In this document: positions 44,711 through 51,964 of the stretch, one piece after another
Position numbering within the stretch: the first letter of the stretch is position 1
How the letters are laid out: every line of letters begins with the position of its first letter
DNA from: Dickeya fangzhongdai
GTDB taxonomy: Bacteria; Pseudomonadota; Gammaproteobacteria; Enterobacterales; Enterobacteriaceae
Reading direction: 5' to 3'
DNA: 64,000 nt
Assembly: GCF_002812485.1 (NCBI RefSeq)
Contig: NZ_CP025003.1
Coordinates: 4,092,001 to 4,156,000 of the forward strand
The notes under the pieces: generated by a model
The model's input: only the letters and a program-made list of their open reading frames with translations
Database searches by the model: none
What the model was told of the DNA's origin: nothing
Position numbers and translations under genes: made by a program

Positions 44711-45820
44711 ATGATGACAACGACTGTGGATAAACTGACGATCAAAGGGTTTAAATCAATCCGATCACTGGTCGATTTCGAACTGGGTCACCTCAATGTC
44801 ATCGTGGGCGGCAATGGCGCGGGCAAAAGCAACCTGATCGCGTTTTTCAAAATGCTGCGGGCGTTGATCGACGGCAATCTAAATCGTTACGTTCGTGACA
44901 GCGGCGGTGCGGGAGATTTGCTGTTCAACGGCAGGAAAATCACGCAGAAAATGGAGTTCGAAACCCACTTTGGGTCGCGCGGTTTTCGCTTCAAGCTGGT
45001 TCCCACCCCGGCCAACAGTTGCGCAATTGAAGACGAGGCGCGTTACTATGAGGGCGGCAAAACGGGCTGGTGGCTGCTGGGCGACAGCCACGACGGCACC
45101 TCGCTGATGGTCGCCGAGGTCAAAGATCAAAAACTCGATGCCCGCTTTTCCCAGCCGGTGTACGACGCCATCGCGTCCTGGCAGATTTACCACTTTCACG
45201 ATACCGGTTCCACCGCCGGTATGCGTAACTATGAAATCGTACAAGATAACCGGGTATTGCGTACCGATGCCGCCAATATCGGTCCCTTTTTACTGAAGCT
45301 GAAACAGTTCCACCCGGCTGAATACCGCGCGATTGTGAACGCTATCCGACTGGTGACGCCGTTTTTTGACGATTTTCTGCTGGAACCGCGCCAGAGCGGC
45401 GATCGTGAAGAAGTCAACATTAGCTGGACGCAGAAAGGCTCAGACTATCCGATGCAGCCTTACCATCTGTCTGACGGCTCTATCCGCTTTATTTGTCTGG
45501 CGACGGCCCTGCTGCAACCGGTGTTGCCGTCTACCATCATCATTGACGAACCGGAGCTCGGGTTGCACCCGGCCGCTATCGTTATTTTGGCCGAACTGAT
45601 ACAACAGGCCGCCCAGCGCACCCAGGTGCTCATCGCTACCCAATCGCCCGCGCTGATCGACCAGTTCAGCATCAACGATATCATCGTGGTGAACCGTAAA
45701 GACGGCGCCTCGTCGTTCGAGCGACTCGACGAAGCTGACTTTGCCGTGTGGCTGGAAAATTACTCGGTGGGCGAACTCTGGACCAAGAACGTCATTACCG
45801 GGGGACCGGTATATGAGTAA
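44711..45820 (+). CDS. AAA-family ATPase of a two-gene defence-like module
   Basis: Protein of 369 aa (two adjacent ATGs, 44711 and 44714; AGGGGGA just before). The N-terminus KLTIKGFKSIRSLVDFE and Walker A GGNGAGKSN at residues 33-41 are of the SMC/RecF-like AAA type; Walker B and signature are STIIIDEPELGLHP, preceded by the Q/D-rich LSDGSIRF. The C-terminal IATQSPALIDQF is the usual sensor. Such ATPases pair with a TOPRIM-like nuclease or other effector: here the DUF4276 gene that overlaps the stop. It is probably an abortive-infection or OLD-related system, placed beside the injection locus rather than part of it. Confidence 0.8.
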   Translation: MMTTTVDKLTIKGFKSIRSLVDFELGHLNVIVGGNGAGKSNLIAFFKMLRALIDGNLNRYVRDSGGAGDLLFNGRKITQKMEFETHFGSRGFRFKLVPTPANSCAIEDEARYYEGGKTGWWLLGDSHDGTSLMVAEVKDQKLDARFSQPVYDAIASWQIYHFHDTGSTAGMRNYEIVQDNRVLRTDAANIGPFLLKLKQFHPAEYRAIVNAIRLVTPFFDDFLLEPRQSGDREEVNISWTQKGSDYPMQPYHLSDGSIRFICLATALLQPVLPSTIIIDEPELGLHPAAIVILAELIQQAAQRTQVLIATQSPALIDQFSINDIIVVNRKDGASSFERLDEADFAVWLENYSVGELWTKNVITGGPVYE

Positions 45821-46493
45821 CTACATAGAAGTGATTGCCATCGTTGAAGGCAAAACCGAACAGGTGTTTATTGCTTCGGTCCTCGCCCCTTACCTTGCCG
45901 AACGCAACGTTTACCTGAATGCAACGCAGGTCAGCAAGCCCGGACAGAAAGGTGGTGATGTCCGCTTTGATCGTACCCTTGCGGATATCGGCCTGCACCT
46001 GAAGCAGCGCCCGGATACGTATATCACCACCATGGTAGACTATTACGGCCTCACATCATGGCCGGGGCGGGAACAACTCTCCCCCACCGCAACCCCCGCC
46101 CAGATTGCGGATGCGCTTAACCGCGCCGCGTACGACAGCGTCGTGGAAAAATTCGCGTCGCAACAGGCGGAAAGGCGATTTATTCCCTTCATGGTGGTGC
46201 ATGAATTCGAAGCGCTGTTATTCAGCAACAGCGAAATACTGGCCGGTGAGTTAGGCATCCGGCAGGCTGATATCGATCGGGTAATTGCACACAGCGGTGG
46301 GCCGGAAGGCATTAATAACAGCCCGCATACCGCGCCGTCGAAACGGCTGGACGGCTGGTCGGCGCACGGCAAATTCGCCAAAACCACCGTGGGCATAACC
46401 CTTGCCGGCCGCATCGGCATTCCCCGGATCCGGCAACAGTGCCCATTATTTGATCGCTGGCTCAGTCAGATGGAAGCGTTAGTGGGCGCTTAG
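45813..46493 (+). CDS. DUF4276 (TOPRIM-like) partner protein
   Basis: Encodes 226 aa from ATG 45813, overlapping the ATPase gene by 8 bp. DUF4276 marks are all present: VEGKTEQVF (residues 11-19, catalytic-type Glu), the acidic TTMVDYYGL, and PFMVVHEFEALLFS. The fold is related to TOPRIM/OLD nucleases that cut or bind nucleic acid. ATPase plus DUF4276 pairs recur in defence islands (AbiL-like: AbiLi ATPase with AbiLii). Assignment to AbiL specifically would need a search; the ATPase/TOPRIM-like pair is firmer. Confidence 0.78.
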   Translation: MSNYIEVIAIVEGKTEQVFIASVLAPYLAERNVYLNATQVSKPGQKGGDVRFDRTLADIGLHLKQRPDTYITTMVDYYGLTSWPGREQLSPTATPAQIADALNRAAYDSVVEKFASQQAERRFIPFMVVHEFEALLFSNSEILAGELGIRQADIDRVIAHSGGPEGINNSPHTAPSKRLDGWSAHGKFAKTTVGITLAGRIGIPRIRQQCPLFDRWLSQMEALVGA

Positions 46494-46514
46494 CGCCCAT
46501 CCCACACGTTCCCA

Positions 46515-47591
46515 CTACAGGATTGAATCGTTCCCGACCGCTTTTGAAACAACCGGCGGCGTAATCCCCCGCACCGAATCCCTTATCCGCAACTGCCCGG
46601 CCAGTTCGATACGCTGGGCGACGCCGAGCGACTGGGTCGGCAACAGTTGCTGGGTGAGCAGCTGCAACGCCGCGCGCGCCATCTCTTCAAACGGCAGGTG
46701 CACGGTGGTGAGCGCCAGCGGCAGCATATCCAGCGGCAGAATATCGTCCATCCCCATCACCGACATGTCGTCCGGCACCCGCAGGCCGTGCTGGTTGAGC
46801 GCCTCCGCCACGCCAATGGCCTGATTGTCGGCGGCGCAGAAGATGGCGGTGACGCCGAGCCGGTCCGGGTGGCGCGCCAGCCAGCCGAGCAGCGCGTCGC
46901 GGGCGGTCAGCGGCTGGAAATCCGGCAGCGACAGAATCAACCGTTCGTCCAGCGGGATACCGGCTTCAGCCAGCGCGTCGCGGTAGCCGCGCTCACGCTC
47001 GCGGATGGTCAGTCGGGAATGCCAGGTCAGATGCAGAATGCGCCGATGCCCTTGCGCAATCAGGTAACGCACCGCCGCCGCGGCCGAGTAGTGGTTGGCG
47101 GGCATCACAGTGTTAAGCCGCATGGTCGGGTCTTCGCCGTTGATCAGCACCGCCGGCACTCCACTTTCCGCCACCGCGTTGAGCAACGTGGGGTGGTCGT
47201 CGTTGACAATCAGAATGCCGCTTTCCCGCCCGCCGCGCAGCGCCTGCAACAGTTGCTGTTCGTTGATGCTGTCCGGCTCGCCGACAAACGGACTGAGCTG
47301 GATGTTGCGCTGCTGACACAGGGTTTTCAGCCGGTTGATCAGCGTCAGCGACACCAGATTGAGGTCGCTTTCCAGCATCAGGTTGCGCGGCGTCGCCAGC
47401 ATGATGTGGCGCAGCGGCTCCGGGTTGTCCGCCGTTTTGCTCGCCTTATGCAGCGGATACCCCTGCTCGGTGGCGATCGCCATAATCTGCTGGCGCACTT
47501 TGGCGCTGATGGGCGCGGTGCCGTTCAGCACCCGGGATACCGTGCTGATCGACACCCCCGCGCGGTCGGCAATATCCTTGAGCGTCGCCAT
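46515..47591 (-). CDS. LacI-family transcriptional regulator
   Basis: Protein of 358 aa. N-terminal helix-turn-helix: ATLKDIADRAGVSISTVSRVLNG, then a hinge and periplasmic-binding-protein-like sugar sensor (GILIVNDDHP, AIFCAADNQAIGVAEAL, MSVMGMDDILPL). It is the last gene of the minus-strand sugar operon, with its ATG one base after the stop of the permease gene, so it is under its own control. Its likely operators are the two palindromes ATGCAAATTTGCAT and ATGCAAAATTTGCAT between the divergent operons, 7 kb away. The ligand is probably an oligosaccharide that the neighbouring transporter imports. Confidence 0.9.
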   Translation of the reverse strand: MATLKDIADRAGVSISTVSRVLNGTAPISAKVRQQIMAIATEQGYPLHKASKTADNPEPLRHIMLATPRNLMLESDLNLVSLTLINRLKTLCQQRNIQLSPFVGEPDSINEQQLLQALRGGRESGILIVNDDHPTLLNAVAESGVPAVLINGEDPTMRLNTVMPANHYSAAAAVRYLIAQGHRRILHLTWHSRLTIRERERGYRDALAEAGIPLDERLILSLPDFQPLTARDALLGWLARHPDRLGVTAIFCAADNQAIGVAEALNQHGLRVPDDMSVMGMDDILPLDMLPLALTTVHLPFEEMARAALQLLTQQLLPTQSLGVAQRIELAGQLRIRDSVRGITPPVVSKAVGNDSIL

Positions 47592-48644
47592 TTATTTCAT
47601 TCCCGTGTTGGCAATGCCGGTGGTGATGTATTTTTGCAGGAACACAAACACCGCCGTCACCGGCAGCAACGACAGCATGGTCATCGCCAGAATGTAGTGC
47701 CACTGCACCGAGAATTGCCCCTGAAACGCATTCAGGCCGATCTGCAACGTGAAGTTGTCCTGACTGGACAGCACGATCAGCGGCCACAGGAAGTCGTTCC
47801 AGCGCCAGATCACCGAGAAGATCGCCAGCACCGCCAGAGCCGGCGCGGTAAGCGGCAGGATGATTTTCCAGTAGATGCGAAACTCGCTGGCGGCGTCGAT
47901 ACGCGCGGCTTCGATCAGCTCATCCGGGATGGTCAGCATGTACTGGCGCAGCAGGAACACCCCGGTGGGCGTGGCGATGGTGGGGATAATCACCCCCCAC
48001 AGGTTGTCGCCCATGCGCAGGCCGATCACCACCAGAAAGGTCGGCACCATCACCACCGACAGCGGGATCATCATGGTGGACAGAAATAGCGTCAGCACCG
48101 TGCCGCGGCCGCGAAACTCGTATTTCGCCAGCGCGAATGCCGCCATTGAACTCAGCAACAGCGTCAGCAACGTCGCCATCACCGTCACGAATACGGTGTT
48201 TTTCAGGTAGGTGGCGAAATGGAATTTCGACATCGGCGTGGTGTAGTTGTCGGTTTCCAGATGCAGGGTTTTCTGCGGCGTCAGGTTCTGCACCGGCACC
48301 CGCACTACCTCCTGCGGCGCTTGCGGGTCTACCATCTGCGCCAGCAGGCCAATGCGCCGCACCATCGCCAGCGTCTTGCTGCTGCCGTCGTCCTGCTTCG
48401 CCTGCCACAGCTCCAGCGGTTTCGGGTAGTCGGGCAGCGTGACGGTGCTGGCGGCCTCCGGCAGAAAACTGGGCGGAAAGCGGTTGATCTCCGCCGGGGT
48501 TTTCAGCGACGACATCGCCGCCCACATCACCGGGATCAACACCAGCAGCGTGCCCACCACCAGCCAGACCCAGCTCAGGATGTCGGTGACGTGAATCCGC
48601 CCCGGATAACGGGTGCGGGTAAGAAACGCGATTATCTTCATCAT
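47592..48644 (-). CDS. Sugar ABC transporter permease 2 (MalG-type)
   Basis: Protein of 350 aa, with GGGAG five bases before the ATG. Membrane segments and the EAA loop typical of MalG partners (IDAASEFRIYWKIILPLTAP) are present. A periplasmic domain of about 120 residues between the first and second segments (residues 30-150) is longer than usual in MalG. It forms the membrane channel with the upstream permease. It also precedes the LacI gene without a gap. Confidence 0.9.
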   Translation of the reverse strand: MMKIIAFLTRTRYPGRIHVTDILSWVWLVVGTLLVLIPVMWAAMSSLKTPAEINRFPPSFLPEAASTVTLPDYPKPLELWQAKQDDGSSKTLAMVRRIGLLAQMVDPQAPQEVVRVPVQNLTPQKTLHLETDNYTTPMSKFHFATYLKNTVFVTVMATLLTLLLSSMAAFALAKYEFRGRGTVLTLFLSTMMIPLSVVMVPTFLVVIGLRMGDNLWGVIIPTIATPTGVFLLRQYMLTIPDELIEAARIDAASEFRIYWKIILPLTAPALAVLAIFSVIWRWNDFLWPLIVLSSQDNFTLQIGLNAFQGQFSVQWHYILAMTMLSLLPVTAVFVFLQKYITTGIANTGMK

Positions 48645-48656
48645 GCCGGCTCCCGG

Positions 48657-49658
48657 TTATTTTTTGCCTTCCAGACGGCGGGTCAGCAGGAACTGCAACG
48701 CCGTCAGGATCATCAGCACCACCCCCATCAGCACCGACGCCGCCGAGGCCAGCCCGTACAGCGACGCGTTGGAGGAAAACGCGGTCTGATAGATGTACTG
48801 CACAATAAAGTTGTTGGCGGTGCCCGGCCCGCCGCCGTTGGTCAGCACCCAGGCTTCATCGAAAATCTGCACGCTGTTGATGGTCAACAGGATCACCACC
48901 ACCAGAATGTTGGGCGCCAGCAACGGCAGCGTCAGGCGATAGAAACCGCGCCAGCGCGAGGTGCCGTCCACCGCCGCCGCCTCGTAGATATCACGCGGGA
49001 TCGCCTGCAACCCGGCCAATAAAATCAGGGTATAAAAACCGACGTGAAACCACACCGACACGAACACCACCCAGAAGCGCGCCAGCGACGGCTCCAGCAA
49101 AAACGTAATCGGCTGGCCGCCCAGCGACGACAGCACCAGATTCAGCAACCCGTTACGGTTGAGGAACCACTGCCACACCAGCCCGACCACCACCGGCGAC
49201 AGCAGCACCGGGTAGAAGAAGATGGCGCGGAAAAAGCCGCGGGCGATGATCTTGCGGTTGAGGATCAGCGCGGTAACCAGCGCCACGCCGAGCGTGCACG
49301 TCACATTAAAAAAGGTGAACGAGACGGTGTTGTAAACGCCGGTCCAGAACAGGTCCTGCTCGCAGGTGGCCGGCACGGTGTACTGTTCGCAACTCAGCAG
49401 GGTGGCGAAATTCTGCAACCCAACGTATGGCCGGTCCCACAGCAGGATGTTGGTGCCGCCGGTGAAGGCGTAGCACACCGCCAGCAGGATCGGAATAAAC
49501 ACGAACACGGCGAACAGCAGCATGTTCGGCGCGATGAAAAACCACGGCATCACCCGGCGGCCGCCGAATTTTTGCAGCAGGTTGACCGATTTCTCCACCG
49601 GCGTCACCAGCGTATCCACCAGCGACGCGCCGGGCTGAATCAACGATTTTCGGTTCAT
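48657..49658 (-). CDS. Sugar ABC transporter permease 1 (MalF/UgpA-type)
   Basis: Encodes 333 aa from ATG 49658, supported by AGGAG six bases upstream; a start five codons before has no ribosome site. About six membrane segments; the EAA motif is YEAAAVDGTSRWRGFYRLTLP. The N-terminal cytoplasmic 40 residues precede segment one (WFFIAPNMLLFAVFVF). With the second permease it makes the channel. The 12 bp between them shows an operon. Confidence 0.9.
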   Translation of the reverse strand: MNRKSLIQPGASLVDTLVTPVEKSVNLLQKFGGRRVMPWFFIAPNMLLFAVFVFIPILLAVCYAFTGGTNILLWDRPYVGLQNFATLLSCEQYTVPATCEQDLFWTGVYNTVSFTFFNVTCTLGVALVTALILNRKIIARGFFRAIFFYPVLLSPVVVGLVWQWFLNRNGLLNLVLSSLGGQPITFLLEPSLARFWVVFVSVWFHVGFYTLILLAGLQAIPRDIYEAAAVDGTSRWRGFYRLTLPLLAPNILVVVILLTINSVQIFDEAWVLTNGGGPGTANNFIVQYIYQTAFSSNASLYGLASAASVLMGVVLMILTALQFLLTRRLEGKK

Positions 49659-49673
49659 GCTTGTCTCCTGCAA

Positions 49674-50774
49674 TCAGGCATGCTGTTCCGTCAGACGCGG
49701 CAACGTCTGGCCGCTGTCGGTGTCAAACAGGTGGCAATAGTCTTGCGGGAAGCGGACAAACACCAGCTCGCCGGCGCGAAATTCATGATGCCCCGGCAGG
49801 TGCACGATCAGCTCGTCGTCGATACCGCCGCAGCGGCCATAGATAAAGGTTTCATGCCCCATCATTTCGCAGCGGTCGATGCACAGCGACACGCCGTCGT
49901 CGTGCTCGCCCACCAGTTGACAGTGCGACGGACGAATACCCAGCTCCACCGTTTTACCCTCTTCGCCGCGAAACGGCAGGCGCAACAGGTTGCCGGACGG
50001 ACAGCGCACTTCCACCCCGTCATCCGACGCGCTGCTGATGGTGGCGTGGAACATGTTCATGCGCGGCGAACCGATAAAGCCGGCTACAAACTTGTTTTTC
50101 GGCCGGTTGAACAGCTCCAGCGGCGTCCCCACCTGTTCGATGCGCCCGCCGTTGAGCACCACGATGCGCTGGGCCATGGTCATCGCCTCCACCTGATCGT
50201 GGGTGACGTAAATCATGGTGGTGCGCAGTTTCTGGTGCAGCCGGGTCAGCTCGCCGCGGGTCTGCACCCGCAGTTTGGCGTCAAGGTTGGACAGCGGCTC
50301 GTCAAACAGGAACAGATCCGGGTCGCGCACGATGGCGCGGCCGATGGCGACGCGCTGCTGCTGCCCGCCGGACAACGCCCGCGGTTTGCGATCCAGATAC
50401 GGCTCCAGCCCCAGCATGCGCGCGGCTTCCGCGATGCGCCGTTCAATTTCGTCTTTGGGGAAATGCAGGTTTTCCAGCCCGAACGCCAGGTTCTTGCGCA
50501 CCGACAGATGCGGATACAGCGCATAAGACTGGAACACCATGGCGATTTTGCGCTCCGCCGGGCCAAGATCGTTGACCTTGCGATCGCCGATCCACAGCTC
50601 GCCGTCGGTGATCGGCTCCAGGCCGGCGATCATCCGCAGCAGCGTGGATTTACCGCAGCCCGACGGCCCGACGAACACCATGAACTCCCCGTCGCGGATC
50701 GTCAGATCCACGCCTTTGATAATCTGTATCGACCCATAGCTTTTATGGACGTTTTTCAGTTCCAGACTCGCCAT
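49674..50774 (-). CDS. Sugar ABC transporter ATPase (MalK/UgpC/MsmK-type)
   Basis: Encodes 366 aa from ATG 50774 (AGGA seven bases upstream). Walker [10 protein letters not shown] at residues 36-44, signature [14 protein letters not shown], Walker [14 protein letters not shown]; the C-terminal 130 residues are the OB-fold regulatory domain of MalK-type proteins. It energises the import of the oligosaccharide delivered by the solute-binding protein encoded on the other strand at 55071. Between it and the GH105 gene lie three 19-bp repeats. Confidence 0.93.
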   Translation of the reverse strand: MASLELKNVHKSYGSIQIIKGVDLTIRDGEFMVFVGPSGCGKSTLLRMIAGLEPITDGELWIGDRKVNDLGPAERKIAMVFQSYALYPHLSVRKNLAFGLENLHFPKDEIERRIAEAARMLGLEPYLDRKPRALSGGQQQRVAIGRAIVRDPDLFLFDEPLSNLDAKLRVQTRGELTRLHQKLRTTMIYVTHDQVEAMTMAQRIVVLNGGRIEQVGTPLELFNRPKNKFVAGFIGSPRMNMFHATISSASDDGVEVRCPSGNLLRLPFRGEEGKTVELGIRPSHCQLVGEHDDGVSLCIDRCEMMGHETFIYGRCGGIDDELIVHLPGHHEFRAGELVFVRFPQDYCHLFDTDSGQTLPRLTEQHA

Positions 50775-50789
50775 CACCGTTTCCTCAAA

Positions 50790-50846
50790 CCCGTTTCTGT
50801 TTTTCAAACCTGGTTCTGTTTTTCAAACCCGTTTCTGTTTTTCAAA
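50790..50846. repeat. Three 19-bp tandem repeats between GH105 and ABC ATPase genes
   Basis: Units CCCGTTTCTGTTTTTCAAA (50790-50808), CCTGGTTCTGTTTTTCAAA (50809-50827) and CCCGTTTCTGTTTTTCAAA (50828-50846). The third reaches into the stop codon of the GH105 gene (50842). The first ends 16 bp before the ATPase start, so repeat number sets the spacer length. Confidence 0.9.
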
Positions 50847-51963
50847 CAGAATGCCGCTGCGCCAGCAGCATCAGCATGACCAGCGCCTGCCCGTACGGCA
50901 CGGCGACATTGGGGATATCGTGATAAAACTGCAGGTCGTGCCCCATCGCGGTGCCGTCAGACACTCCTTGCACCACGCCCTGTTCATCAATCTGCGCCAT
51001 CACCGCCGCCAGCCCTTTATCCAGCACCGCCTGCGGGAAATCCGCCAGCATGCCGAGCTGGCGGGCGGTGAGAATGCCGGCGATGAAACCGGCGCTGGCG
51101 GAGGTTTCCAGCGGCGAATCCGGGTCGTTGAGCAGGGTGTGCCACAACCCGGAATCATGCTGACAGGCAGCCAGCGCGCGGGTCTGCTGAGTGAGAATCG
51201 CCTCCAGCGTGCGGCGTACCGGCACCGAGAGCGGCGCGTCCGCCAGACAACAGATTTCCGGCAGCACCAGCGTCACCCAGGCGTTGCCGCGCCCCCAGAA
51301 CGCCCCGGCGTAATGGTGGCGGCCCAGGAAAGTCCAGCCGTGATACCACAGCCCGGTGGCGGCGTCCGCCAGATAGCGCGCGTGGGTCAGCAACTGGTAT
51401 TCGGCTTCGTCCAGCAGTTCGCGGCGTTTGAGCACTCCGGCGCTGACCACCAGAAACAGCCCGGCCATAAACAGCGTGTCGTCCCACAGCTGCCCGGTGT
51501 TGGGGCGCTCCTTGACCGTATGCTGGAAGCCGCCGTCTTCGGTTTTCGGCAGCGAATGCAACAGCCAGTCCGCCCATTCCGCCACCGCCGCCAGCCAGTG
51601 CGGGCGCGGGTTGTCGCGGCACAGCAGCGCCAGCACCAGCATCGGCGCGGTGGAGTTGATTTGCCGCGGCGGCAGCCCGGCCTGCAATTTCTGTTCGTAC
51701 CACTGTTCCAGCGCCGCCAGCATGGCGTGATCCTGCCGCTGTCGCGCCAGTTTCCAGAAGCCGTACAGGCCGACGCCCACTTCCCAGTCCCACTCTTCGA
51801 ACTGGATGGTCAGCGTGTCGCTGGCCTGCGCGTCATCGGTCACGCTGTTGATGGCCTTCAGGCGGCAGAACGCCAGCGCCACCTTGTCCAGCAGCGCATC
51901 AATCTGCTCGCGGTCGGATGGCCCGATCGCGGATAAAGGCGCATTCATGGATTGAGTCGTCAT
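50842..51963 (-). CDS. GH105 (unsaturated rhamnogalacturonyl hydrolase-like)
   Basis: Protein of 373 aa with the GH88/GH105 (alpha/alpha)6 barrel marks: VGLYGFWKLARQ, LWDDTLFMAG with the catalytic WDD at residues 160-162, YHGWTFLGRHHYAGAFWGRGNAWV and SGLWHTLLNDPDSPLETSAS. The enzymes remove the unsaturated uronic residue from the non-reducing end of oligosaccharides released by lyases. There is no signal peptide, so it acts in the cytoplasm after import. GGAGG lies nine bases upstream and inside the end of the preceding gene. Pectic (rhamnogalacturonan) fragments are the likely food for a soft-rot bacterium; other uronic oligosaccharides remain possible. Confidence 0.85.
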   Translation of the reverse strand: MTTQSMNAPLSAIGPSDREQIDALLDKVALAFCRLKAINSVTDDAQASDTLTIQFEEWDWEVGVGLYGFWKLARQRQDHAMLAALEQWYEQKLQAGLPPRQINSTAPMLVLALLCRDNPRPHWLAAVAEWADWLLHSLPKTEDGGFQHTVKERPNTGQLWDDTLFMAGLFLVVSAGVLKRRELLDEAEYQLLTHARYLADAATGLWYHGWTFLGRHHYAGAFWGRGNAWVTLVLPEICCLADAPLSVPVRRTLEAILTQQTRALAACQHDSGLWHTLLNDPDSPLETSASAGFIAGILTARQLGMLADFPQAVLDKGLAAVMAQIDEQGVVQGVSDGTAMGHDLQFYHDIPNVAVPYGQALVMLMLLAQRHSV

Positions 51964-51964
51964 G

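Noticed and set aside
46647-48089. A 480-codon plus-strand open frame rich in His, Arg and Gln
   Set aside because: It is the complement of the LacI regulator and permease genes; the amino-acid mix is that of an antisense frame in GC-rich coding DNA, with no ribosome site.
49044-50879. A 611-codon plus-strand open frame
   Set aside because: It lies antisense to the ABC permease and ATPase, both of which have full family motifs. Its composition is His/Arg/Gln-rich.
50851-51936. A 361-codon plus-strand open frame
   Set aside because: It is the shadow of the GH105 gene.
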